DNA of 64,000 nucleotides. Source: Flavobacterium limnophilum (GTDB lineage: Bacteria > Bacteroidota > Bacteroidia > Flavobacteriales > Flavobacteriaceae). The translations under genes and the position numbers were made by a program. The stretch is taken from assembly GCF_027111315.2 (NCBI RefSeq), contig NZ_CP114289.2, positions 1,550,001-1,614,000 on the forward strand. Direction: 5' to 3'. The notes under the pieces were generated by a model. That model ran no database searches, was not told the origin of the DNA, and saw only the letters and a list, made by a program, of their open reading frames with translations. Numbering within the stretch: position 1 is the first letter of the stretch; each line of letters begins with the position of its first letter. Below, in pieces: positions 45,411-53,529 of this stretch.

Positions 45411-45692
45411 TTAGCTAAATCAAATAAGTTGCTCACGTCATATATTTATCCTTTGTTGAAAAATCGTTGTGCATTTTATAAAAAAACAATCCCGTTTCAA
45501 ACTTCTTGAAAGGTTTTTACCAATGTTTTTTGTTGATAACAAAATGCTCGCACTACTGCCAAATTGCGTATTTTTAAATCCTCAAAAAAAAGAGTCCACA
45601 ATGCCCCTATTCCAGCACACTCAAGAAACACGCCAACTATTTTTGCACTATTGGGCAACCTAATCCATCCCTAAACTTCTAGAAATTCTGTT

Positions 45693-46781
45693 ATGACTAT
45701 TTTTTCAAAATACATCCTTGCGCTACTGTTGGCATTGACTTGCCTAACTGGTTTTGGCCAACTGCAGGTCAAGCCCAACAACCAGAACATCACCTATATG
45801 GGAAGAGTGGCACTAAACGAAGACTCGGCAACTTTTTACTGGCCGGGCAGTTATGCCACGATTAACTTCGTCGGCACAAGCATCAAGGCCACCATGCAAT
45901 CGCTCCGGGAAGAGGGCTTTTTTTATGCCATTGTGGACAACGATGCCACAAAAGCGTTTAAATTTAGCTCGGACAGCACCAAAAAAACGGTTACCCTTGC
46001 GGAAAATCTTCCAGACGGCAAGCATTCGTTGCAACTGTATAAACTGTCCAACAATACCTCGGCCAATATTTTATATGGTTTCGAAATTGGCGGAAAATCA
46101 GAACTGCTCAAACCATCAAAACTGCCCAAGCGAAAAATAGAATTTTATGGCAACTCCATCACTGCCGGACATGGCGTGGACGTTCCCACAGGAATGAGGG
46201 AATCGGGAATACCGGAGTATTTCAACAACTATTACACTTATGCCGCCTTGACTGCCCGACATTTCAACGCACAATCCTCCATCGTGGCCAGGAGCGGTAT
46301 CGGCATCATGGTCAGTTGGTTTCCGGAAATTATGCCGGAAGTCTATGACCGCCTGGATCCTTCCGACCCCAACAGCAAATGGGATTTCAGCCAATACACG
46401 CCCGATCTGGTGGTCATCAACTTGTTCCAAAATGATTATTGGCTGGTTAACAATCCAAACCACGAACAATTCAAGCGAAGGTTTGGAACAACAAAACCGA
46501 CAGAAGAATTTATCATAAAATCCTACCAAGATTTCGTGGCGGGCATTCGGGTCAAATATCCCAAAGCCCATATCATTTGTGCCTTGGGCAACATGAACGC
46601 CACGGAACCCGGATCAAAATGGCCGGGATACATCGAGAAGGCCATCGCGGGATTGAACGACGGGAAAATATATTCCGTTTTCTTTCCGTACAAAAACACG
46701 GGCGGCCATCCCAATAAAATGGAGCAACAGGCAATGGCCGATCAATTGATACGCTTTATTGACAAAAAGGTGAAGTGGTAG
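45693..46781 (+). CDS. SGNH hydrolase, carbohydrate esterase family 2-like
   Basis: 362 residues with a signal peptide (MTIFSKYILALLLALTCLTGFG). Residues ~30-140 form a beta-sandwich domain as in CE2 esterases; the SGNH hydrolase domain follows with the nucleophile Ser in EFYGNSITAGHG (~154), LVVINLFQNDYW, and the catalytic His in KNTGGHPNKMEQQ (~340). CE2 enzymes remove acetyl groups from xylan or other plant polysaccharides and act outside the cytosol. Stands alone. Confidence 0.85.
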   Translation: MTIFSKYILALLLALTCLTGFGQLQVKPNNQNITYMGRVALNEDSATFYWPGSYATINFVGTSIKATMQSLREEGFFYAIVDNDATKAFKFSSDSTKKTVTLAENLPDGKHSLQLYKLSNNTSANILYGFEIGGKSELLKPSKLPKRKIEFYGNSITAGHGVDVPTGMRESGIPEYFNNYYTYAALTARHFNAQSSIVARSGIGIMVSWFPEIMPEVYDRLDPSDPNSKWDFSQYTPDLVVINLFQNDYWLVNNPNHEQFKRRFGTTKPTEEFIIKSYQDFVAGIRVKYPKAHIICALGNMNATEPGSKWPGYIEKAIAGLNDGKIYSVFFPYKNTGGHPNKMEQQAMADQLIRFIDKKVKW

Positions 46782-46833
46782 GTTCCTAGCTACGGAAAAA
46801 ACCCAGTGCCACGGCATTCGCAATTAAAATTTT

Positions 46834-46935
46834 CAGCCATAAATTACACAAATTGTCACAAATTTTAGTTGTTTTGAGAATTGGTGTAATGAAATACAGA
46901 TATTGTATTTGTGTGAATTTGTGCAATTTGTGGTC
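46834..46935. repeat. CACAAATT palindromic repeat, copy 1
   Basis: AGCCATAAATTACACAAATT at the left and GTGTGAATTTGTGCAATTTG, TGGT at the right form long inverted arms. The gap 46782-47119 (338 bases) contains this repeat and a CTGTGCAAATCTGTGCAATC stretch, with no gene. Confidence 0.75.
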
Positions 46936-47119
46936 AACTTTTTTCAAAATGAAGCCTGTCCCCTGTAACCCTAAAAAAAATAACATAAAAAAAACAGCTA
47001 TCGCTTTTGAAACAATTTTTAGGCTGAAGAAAATTTTACACCAATAAAAAATCTGTGCAAATCTGTGCAATCTGTGTCTAAAAAATCGAAACGATACTCA
47101 ATAAATTAAAACCCAAAAA

Positions 47120-47722
47120 ATGAATCCATCCTCCCTTTTAAAAGAAATCGTTGACAGACGCAGCATTCGCAAATATAAAAATCAAATTGTCGAACCCGAA
47201 AAAATAGAATTGTTGCTCGAAGCGGCACGATTGGCGCCCTCGGCCTGCAATTTGCAACCGTTCAGGGCTTTGGTAGTGGAAAAACCCGAAGAACTGGCCT
47301 TTGTGGCCCAAACCGCTTATGGCATCGGGGCAACCACAAACGCTCCCCTCATCATCATAGGAATGGCAGACATCACGGCCGACGCCAAACTCCAAGACCG
47401 ATTTCAAGAATTGATCGAAGCAAAATCAATGGAACCGGTGGACATGGGAAAACTGAAATCGGCCAAAAATGCTCCTTTCCAACTCAAACTGGGCGAAGAC
47501 ATCGCCTTGTTGAGCACGGCCATCGCCATAGAACACATCGTGTTGCAGGCCACCAAACTGGAATTGGGAACTTGCTGGGTACATCATTTCGAAATCGACG
47601 AAATCCGAGAATATTTCAAGATTCCGGAAAACATGAGAATCGTGACGCTGCTCACCGTGGGCTATCCAAATGAAACCCCTAAACAACGCCCCAGACTGAA
47701 AGACATTCGATGGGAAAGATAA
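47120..47722 (+). CDS. Nitroreductase-family flavoprotein
   Basis: 200 residues. EIVDRRSIRKYKNQIVEPEKIELLLEAARLAPSACNLQPFRALVV is the FMN-binding start of the nitroreductase family; GTCWVHHFEIDEIREYFKIPENMRIVTLLTVGYPNETP is the usual end. These cytosolic FMN enzymes reduce nitro compounds, quinones or flavins using NAD(P)H. The exact substrate cannot be told. No operon partner; 49 bases before it lies the CTGTGCAAATC repeat. Confidence 0.9.
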   Translation: MNPSSLLKEIVDRRSIRKYKNQIVEPEKIELLLEAARLAPSACNLQPFRALVVEKPEELAFVAQTAYGIGATTNAPLIIIGMADITADAKLQDRFQELIEAKSMEPVDMGKLKSAKNAPFQLKLGEDIALLSTAIAIEHIVLQATKLELGTCWVHHFEIDEIREYFKIPENMRIVTLLTVGYPNETPKQRPRLKDIRWER

Positions 47723-47939
47723 AAACAGCTTGCTTTTAAATACTGAAATACTTACAAAAAAAGCCAGATGCTTACTCCCACCCAAAGCCTACTCAAAGCC
47801 CACTCAAAGCCATAGATACTCCCACTTAGTCCCACTCCAAATTTAAGCTCATTTCCAGAAAAATTGAGGGTAGAAAGCAAGATGCTTTTCGATAGTTTGA
47901 CCATCGATTGAAATTAGGGATTTCCGCGCACAAACCTTC

Positions 47940-49712
47940 TTAAATCACGCCCATTTTTTGCATCAAAAAGGTCGCGCTTTTGTTTTGGCAAATGCCGTTT
48001 CGGAGCTTGTAGTCAAAATACAATTCGTTGTCCCGAATTTCCACTTCAAAGCATTGGTTGGTCAAGATGTCGGGATAGGCATTCGTCGTCAAGCAAACTT
48101 CAATGTCGTGGGTGGCAATGGCGCCAATGGCTTTTTGGGCAATGATCTTTTTCACCACTTCAATGGTGCCGTTGCGTTTGTCGTCCGAATTCGTGCCACG
48201 CAGGATTTCATCTAATAATACAAAGGCGGGCTGTTCTTCCAACACATCCATGATTTGTTTCAAGCGTTTAATTTCGGCAAAAAAGTAGGATTCGCTGTCG
48301 GACAAGGAATCGGACAATCGCATCGAAACCAACACCGGCAAAGGATGAATAGTCGCTTTCGAAGCGCAAACCACCGAACCAATTCCGCCCAAAACCATGT
48401 TGATGCCCAAACTTCTCAAAAAAGTACTTTTCCCCGACATGTTCGAACCCGTCAAAATCACGAACGATTGGGGATAAAAATGGGTGTCGTTCCCTACCCT
48501 GCTTGCGGGATTCAACAACGGATGCCCCAAATCAGTAAACCCAATCTTGTATTCGGAATTGATTTCGGGAAAAACAAAGTCGGGATTGTTGTGCGCCAAA
48601 TTCGCCAAACTGTTCAGCATTTCAAATGCGCCAATCACGTTCATCCAGCTTTCCAATTCCGTCGAATAGTTGTCTTTCCATTTCAAGAGCGATTTCAACA
48701 CGTGGATGTGGTATAAAAAAGTGCCATTAAACAAAGTGGCCACAACAAGATTCGCAACGGTGTCCATGCTCGAAAACAACTCGGACAAGGCTTTCAAATG
48801 TTGGCTAGCCTTCGCATTATGGGAAACCAACTGTTGTTGCAAATCCTTAAGCTTTTTGGATTGAAAGGTTTCGGTTTCAATTTGCTGCACCAATAAACCG
48901 TATTGTTTTATGATTTTGTCAATATTCTCCGCTTGGGCTATTTCGGCTTGAATGCGCTTGAAAGCCATCCCCAAAATCATGGTGTTGGCAATAAAAACAT
49001 AGGTCAAATAGGCCAGTAAAACGTTTTTGTCTGTTATAAAGTAAGCAATCAAAAGCCCCAAAAACAAGGCCGGCATCACATAAGAAAGCGTTAGTAGCAC
49101 TTTAGATAAAGGACTGTTCTTGATTTTATTCCAATGCAATAGCGAATCATAAGCACTTTTAGAGTCTTGGCTAATGGTAGCCAAAGCCAGAAATTCCTGC
49201 CGCCAATCCACTTTGGTTTTGAGTTCGTTGATGGCTTCTTGGTTTTCGAGAATGGCTTCGTTGTCGTTTAAAGTCAATAATTGGTTGGCCAATGTCTTTT
49301 TGCCAATAAAAGTGGCCGTCCGGTTCAGGTTTTGAAACAGGGATTGTGCTCCAAAAATATCCAGGTCATACGCATACGGATGATGAAAATCATTGAATTC
49401 CACCCCATTCTCAAACGGGATTTTTTCCCTCTTCAGATAGGAAATCTCGTTGTTGTTGATGGTCAAAAGTGCCGAAGTCAGTTGTTTTTGAAAAGACAAA
49501 CGAGAATGAATTCGCATCAACAAAATAAAGCACGCAAAGGAGCCAAAAGCCGAAACCGCATAACCCATCTGGCTCGTCTTGATGTAGTAAAACAAGCAGA
49601 ACAAACAAATAAAAATGCTTAAAAGACGTAAAATGCTGATGGTATTGTACTTTGCATTGATTTTTTCCAATGCTTCGGTATAGTGGGCAACCTTGTTTTG
49701 ATAGAGATCCAT
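47940..49712 (-). CDS. Membrane-anchored MutS-like ATPase
   Basis: 590 residues from ATG 49712 (a TTG at 49736 would add eight). The C-terminal third is a MutS domain V ATPase: Walker A ILTGSNMSGKSTFLRSLG, Walker B FVLLDEILRGTNSDDK and the ATHDIEVC loop. The N-terminal part has two hydrophobic hairpins (about residues 28-68 and 200-245), and DNA mismatch-recognition domains are absent. Such MutS-like membrane proteins are common in Bacteroidota and have no known role; mismatch repair is unlikely. Transcribed towards the nitroreductase gene. Confidence 0.85.
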   Translation of the reverse strand: MDLYQNKVAHYTEALEKINAKYNTISILRLLSIFICLFCLFYYIKTSQMGYAVSAFGSFACFILLMRIHSRLSFQKQLTSALLTINNNEISYLKREKIPFENGVEFNDFHHPYAYDLDIFGAQSLFQNLNRTATFIGKKTLANQLLTLNDNEAILENQEAINELKTKVDWRQEFLALATISQDSKSAYDSLLHWNKIKNSPLSKVLLTLSYVMPALFLGLLIAYFITDKNVLLAYLTYVFIANTMILGMAFKRIQAEIAQAENIDKIIKQYGLLVQQIETETFQSKKLKDLQQQLVSHNAKASQHLKALSELFSSMDTVANLVVATLFNGTFLYHIHVLKSLLKWKDNYSTELESWMNVIGAFEMLNSLANLAHNNPDFVFPEINSEYKIGFTDLGHPLLNPASRVGNDTHFYPQSFVILTGSNMSGKSTFLRSLGINMVLGGIGSVVCASKATIHPLPVLVSMRLSDSLSDSESYFFAEIKRLKQIMDVLEEQPAFVLLDEILRGTNSDDKRNGTIEVVKKIIAQKAIGAIATHDIEVCLTTNAYPDILTNQCFEVEIRDNELYFDYKLRNGICQNKSATFLMQKMGVI

Positions 49713-49848
49713 TTCTATAATTTCAATGAGAGACAAAGATAGGTCGCATTGTACATAAATCAGTTACAAATTGATGTACAAAATTAACGAACAGAACCGT
49801 TTTGATGAACTGCAATCAAAGTGCATTGGCATTCTTATTATTTTTTTG

Positions 49849-49971
49849 AGCCACAAATTGCACAAATTTTATTAGTATTCAAAATTGATTTTGCTTCGCC
49901 AATACACACTCCATCAGGTCGCTAATTTTAGTTGTTTCAAGAATTTGTGTGAATTTGTGCAATTTGTGGTT
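49849..49971. repeat. CACAAATT palindromic repeat, copy 2
   Basis: GAGCCACAAATTGCACAAAT at the left, GAATTTGTGTGAATTTGTGC and AATTTGTGGT at the right, same arms as copy 1 at 46834. The 368-base gap 49713-50080 otherwise holds a TAAATTTG -7-like box at 50031-50038. Confidence 0.78.
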
Positions 49972-50080
49972 ATTTTTTTTAAAAACAAATGCCCTGCTCA
50001 AACCCAACACTTTTATTAAAATTAATTTTCTAAATTTGCCTCGGAAAGCGGATGCTTATCCCGTTTTAAAAAATAATACT

Positions 50081-51031
50081 ATGCAAAACATTCCCAGTGT
50101 TGACTTGCGTGATTTCCTTTCGGATGACCCAAAACGTAAACAAAAATTTGTAAATGAAATCGGAAGTACCTTTGAAGAGATTGGCTTTGTAGCCCTAAAA
50201 GGCCATTTTTTAAACGACCAATTGGTCGAAGAATTGTATGGCGAAATCAGGAACTTTTTCGCTTTGCCATTGGAAACAAAACACGGTTATGAAATTCCTG
50301 GAATTGGCGGGCAAAGAGGCTATGTCTCTTTTGGAAAAGAACACGCCAAAGGCCGAAAAGAAGGCGATTTAAAAGAGTTTTGGCACTTTGGACAATACGT
50401 GGAAAAAGACTCGAAATACGCTTCGGAATATCCAGATAATGTCGAAGTAAAAGAATTGCCCCGTTTCAACATCGTGGGCAAAGAAGCCTACCAAATGCTG
50501 GAGAAAACAGGTGTTTATGTATTGAGGGCTTTGGCTTTACATCTTGGTTTGGACGAGTTCTATTTTGACGAATACGCCAAAGAAGGCAATTCCATTTTGC
50601 GTCCCATTCACTATCCACCCATTACAACGGAACCCGAAAACGCCATTCGTGCCGCAGCCCACGGCGACATCAACTTGATTACGCTTTTGATGGGTGCTCA
50701 AGGTCGAGGTTTGCAAGTACAAACCCACGACGGCGATTGGATTGACGCCATTGCCGAACCGGACGAATTGGTCATCAATGTGGGCGATATGTTGTCCCGT
50801 CACACCAACAATAAATTGAAATCCACCATTCACCAAGTGGTCAATCCACCAAGGGAATTATGGGGAACTTCCCGTTATTCCATCCCGTTTTTCATGCATC
50901 CCGTGAGCGACATGAAATTGGATTGCCTGGAAAACTGCATCGATGCCGAAAACCCAAAGAAATTCGAAGCCATCACAGCCGGAGAATACCTCTACGAAAG
51001 ATTGGTAGATTTGGGATTAATCAAAAAATAA
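50081..51031 (+). CDS. 2-oxoglutarate/Fe(II) oxygenase, isopenicillin N synthase family
   Basis: 316 residues from ATG 50081; the frame upstream to 49949 overlaps a repeat and is not used. DIOX_N-like start (IPSVDLRDFLSDD), then the jelly roll with metal ligands in AAAHGDINLITLLMGAQGRGLQVQ (His and Asp) and KSTIHQVVNPPREL (second His), and the co-substrate Arg in SRYSIPFFMHP. It is a soluble non-haem iron oxygenase; the substrate is unknown, though such genes are conserved in Flavobacteriia. Confidence 0.9.
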   Translation: MQNIPSVDLRDFLSDDPKRKQKFVNEIGSTFEEIGFVALKGHFLNDQLVEELYGEIRNFFALPLETKHGYEIPGIGGQRGYVSFGKEHAKGRKEGDLKEFWHFGQYVEKDSKYASEYPDNVEVKELPRFNIVGKEAYQMLEKTGVYVLRALALHLGLDEFYFDEYAKEGNSILRPIHYPPITTEPENAIRAAAHGDINLITLLMGAQGRGLQVQTHDGDWIDAIAEPDELVINVGDMLSRHTNNKLKSTIHQVVNPPRELWGTSRYSIPFFMHPVSDMKLDCLENCIDAENPKKFEAITAGEYLYERLVDLGLIKK

Positions 51032-51151
51032 TTTATAAATTTATACTGTAAAAAGACATTGAGTTTTTGCTTGATGTCTTTTTTGGTTTTAGAAGAAAAT
51101 GGAACACGGATAATGCAGGTTTTAACAGATTGTGTATTTGATTATAATTAG

Positions 51152-51219
51152 GTTTGTCACGCTGGAAGCGTCTCAACAAACGAGAGCAACATAGTCTAGA
51201 CGCTTTCAGCCTGACAAAC
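51152..51219. repeat. Hairpin with GAGAGCAAC loop, stem type 2
   Basis: Arms GTTTGTCACGCTGGAAGCGT (51152-51173) and AGACGCTTTCAGCCTGACAA (51198-51219) pair with two mismatches; the loop contains AAACGAGAGCAACA. It shares the loop motif with the hairpins at 45088 and 52596, but not their stems. Confidence 0.8.
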
Positions 51220-51274
51220 AAGCAAGAACAAATGGCATCAAATCGCTTTATCCGCCTCCAAAAAAATAAAAAAA

Positions 51275-51604
51275 ATGGACTTACAAGAGCAATTAAAAAA
51301 TTTATTCCCCGACCACATCGAATCGGAACCGGAAGAAATACTGGAAGAAGAGCACCTGCTTTTCATTCAAAAAGAACCGATGATTTGCAAATTCGAAAAG
51401 CGAAAAGGAAAAGCCACCACCATCATCGAAGGCTACGAAGGAACCGACGAAGATTTCAAGATGCTGGCCAAAGAAATCAAAACCAAATTAAGTGTTGGCG
51501 GAACTTTCAAGGACGATGCCATCATCATTCAAGGCGACTATCGCGATAAAATTATGCAAATACTAAAAGAAAAAGGCTTTAAAGTAAAACGCGTGGGCGG
51601 TTAA
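51275..51604 (+). CDS. SUI1/eIF1-like translation factor
   Basis: 109 residues. The N-terminal ~45 residues are acidic (DHIESEPEEILEEEHLLF); the SUI1 domain follows with EKRKGKATTIIEGYEGTDEDFKMLAKEIKTKLSVGGTFKDDAIIIQGDYRDKI, the classical block in which SVGG and QGDYRDKI are diagnostic. Bacterial homologues (YciH) are thought to affect translation initiation fidelity. Starts at ATG 51275 with a purine-rich upstream region. The nucleoside phosphorylase gene follows 110 bases later. Confidence 0.92.
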   Translation: MDLQEQLKNLFPDHIESEPEEILEEEHLLFIQKEPMICKFEKRKGKATTIIEGYEGTDEDFKMLAKEIKTKLSVGGTFKDDAIIIQGDYRDKIMQILKEKGFKVKRVGG

Positions 51605-51714
51605 ATTAGTGGACAGTGTACAGTCGCAGTATTCAGTTTAAAAATCGAACTATAATCAAATAAAACACTTAAAATCACTTTGCGCCTTTGCGCCTTTGTG
51701 GCAAAAAACAAACT

Positions 51715-52584
51715 ATGATACAATCATCAGAATTAATACTCAATCCAGACGGAAGCGTCTATCATTTGAACTTGTTGCCGGAACACATTGCCCAAGACAT
51801 CATATTCGTGGGCGACCAAAACCGTGTCGAAAAAATAACACAATTCTTCGACAGCATCGAATTTTCTACCCAAAAACGAGAATTCAAAACCCAAACGGGT
51901 CTTTTCAAAGGCAAACGAATCACCGTGATGTCCACCGGAATTGGACCAGACAATATCGACATCGTGATGAACGAACTCGATGCCTTGGTCAACATCGACT
52001 TGAAAACCAGGACACCAAAAGAAAACCTGGTTTCATTAAACATTATCCGAATTGGAACATCCGGTTCCTTGCAAGCAGATATTCCCGTGGACAGTTTCGT
52101 GATGGGAAAATACGGATTGGGCTTGGACAACATGCTCCGCTCCTACTTGATTGACGATATTTCGGAAATCGCAATGGAAGACGCTTTCATCAAACACACC
52201 AATTGGGATTTGAAAAAAGGGCGTCCTTACATCATTGCTTGTTCCGAGAAACTGGAAAAACGTATGGAAAGCAATAGAATTTTCAAGGGAATAACCGGAA
52301 CTGCCGGTGGTTTCTATGGCCCACAAGGACGTGTTTTGCGCCTGAACATCCAGGATGAAAGCTTGAATTCCAAGATGGACAGCTTCAATCATGAAGGAAC
52401 CCGAATGACCAATCTCGAAATGGAAACGAGTGCCATTTATGGTTTAGGAAAATTGATGGGACACAATTGTTTGTCATTAAACGCCATCATTGCCAATCGT
52501 GCCAATGGAACTTTCAGCCAAGATCCCTATAAAGCTGTTGATGAATTGATTGCTTATGCTTTGGAGAAATTGGCTGAAAATTAA
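51715..52584 (+). CDS. Nucleoside phosphorylase (uridine phosphorylase-like)
   Basis: 289 residues from ATG 51715. The PNP/UDP family fold is shown by DIIFVGDQNRVEKI, VMSTGIGPDNIDIVMNELDAL, IIRIGTSGSLQADIPVDSFVM and NLEMETSAIYGLGKLMGHNCLSLNAIIANR, whose ME(T/S) block contacts ribose. It cleaves nucleosides with phosphate; uridine is the likely substrate from the overall pattern, but this is not certain. The repeat CTTTGCGCCTTTGCGCCTTT lies just before it. Confidence 0.88.
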   Translation: MIQSSELILNPDGSVYHLNLLPEHIAQDIIFVGDQNRVEKITQFFDSIEFSTQKREFKTQTGLFKGKRITVMSTGIGPDNIDIVMNELDALVNIDLKTRTPKENLVSLNIIRIGTSGSLQADIPVDSFVMGKYGLGLDNMLRSYLIDDISEIAMEDAFIKHTNWDLKKGRPYIIACSEKLEKRMESNRIFKGITGTAGGFYGPQGRVLRLNIQDESLNSKMDSFNHEGTRMTNLEMETSAIYGLGKLMGHNCLSLNAIIANRANGTFSQDPYKAVDELIAYALEKLAEN

Positions 52585-52595
52585 TTACGATTATC

Positions 52596-52680
52596 TGTCA
52601 TTGCGAGGAACGAAGCAATCGCATTATGAGAGCAACAAACGAGAGCAACAAATGTGATTGCTTCGTTCCTCGCAATGACA
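52596..52680. repeat. Perfect hairpin with GAGAGCAAC loop, stem type 3
   Basis: 25-base arms beginning TGTCATTGCGAGGAACGAAG, perfectly complementary, with a loop holding ATGAGAGCAACAAACGAGAG and CAAC. It lies between two convergent genes, within five bases of the end of ung, and may also act as a terminator although T runs are short. A half copy is at 10341-10364. Confidence 0.88.
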
Positions 52681-52684
52681 TCAT

Positions 52685-53353
52685 TTACCACTCAATCTCG
52701 GTCTTACCTTTCGATTTTAAATAGGCGTTGGTTTGGCTAAAATGTTTGTTGCCAAACCATTTCCCTTGATTGGCACTCATGGGCGAAGGATGTCCTGATT
52801 CTAAAACCAAATGCTTGGTTCTGTCAATTTTAGCACCTTTCTTTTGGGCAAAACTTCCCCAAAGCAGGAAAACCACGTTCTCTTTTTCCTCCGATATTTT
52901 CTGGATTACGGCATCGGTAAAAGCACCCCATTTGAGGTGTTTGTGGCTGTTGGGAGTGTCCATTCTGACGGAAAGCGAGGCATTCAAAAGCAAAACGCCT
53001 TGATTGGCCCAACGTTCTAAATTCCCGGAATTGGGAAAGAAAATAGTACTCAAATCGTCATTCATTTCCCTGAAAATATTGCGCAAGGAAGGTGGAATTT
53101 TTACGCCATCATTGACCGAAAAACACAAACCATTGGCTTCTCCAACTCCGTGATACGGATCTTGACCGATAATAACGACTTTCAAATCATCGCACGAACA
53201 ATAATCGAAAGCGGCAAAAACCAATCCCTTTGGTGGAAAACAAGTATGGTTTTGATACTCTTCATCAACGGAATGCATCAAATCCTTGAAATAAGGTTTC
53301 TGGATTTCTTCGGATAAAATGGATTGCCAAGAAGGATTGAGGTTGGGTTGCAT
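52685..53353 (-). CDS. ung: Uracil-DNA glycosylase
   Basis: 222 residues from ATG 53353 (TTG 53359 also in frame). The water-activating motif GQDPYHG (VVIIGQDPYHGVGEANGLCFSV) and the DNA-intercalating loop GHPSPMSANQG are those of family 1 UDG; the usual SPLS is SPMS here, a conservative change. It removes uracil from DNA to start base excision repair. Monocistronic and convergent with the phosphorylase gene. Confidence 0.96.
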   Translation of the reverse strand: MQPNLNPSWQSILSEEIQKPYFKDLMHSVDEEYQNHTCFPPKGLVFAAFDYCSCDDLKVVIIGQDPYHGVGEANGLCFSVNDGVKIPPSLRNIFREMNDDLSTIFFPNSGNLERWANQGVLLLNASLSVRMDTPNSHKHLKWGAFTDAVIQKISEEKENVVFLLWGSFAQKKGAKIDRTKHLVLESGHPSPMSANQGKWFGNKHFSQTNAYLKSKGKTEIEW

Positions 53354-53368
53354 ATTCAAAAATTATTA

Positions 53369-53472
53369 CGCAAAGATACACGAAGATTTCACAGAGATTC
53401 ACAAAACACATTCACATAAAAAATCTTTGCGTGACTTTGTGCTTTTATCTTTGTGAATCTCCGTGAAATAAC
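53369..53472. repeat. CAAAGAT-type palindromic intergenic repeat
   Basis: ACGCAAAGATACACGAAGAT, TTCACAGAGATTCACAAA on the left and CTTTATCTTTGTGAATCTCC-like sequence (53440-53466) on the right form imperfect inverted arms. Common Flavobacteriia repeat type, between ung and mutS2. Confidence 0.6.
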
Positions 53473-53529
53473 ATTATGTTTCTCCTTTAAATAATCTTAT
53501 TTTTGTATCGAAAAGAATTCAAGAATTAA

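Noticed and set aside
45469..45663. Open frame of 64 codons before the esterase gene
   Set aside because: No coding-like composition, no recognisable domain, begins in repeat-derived DNA; likely chance.
51154..51549. Open frame overlapping the SUI1 gene
   Set aside because: Arg/His-rich out-of-frame shadow of the real SUI1 coding sequence at 51275-51604.
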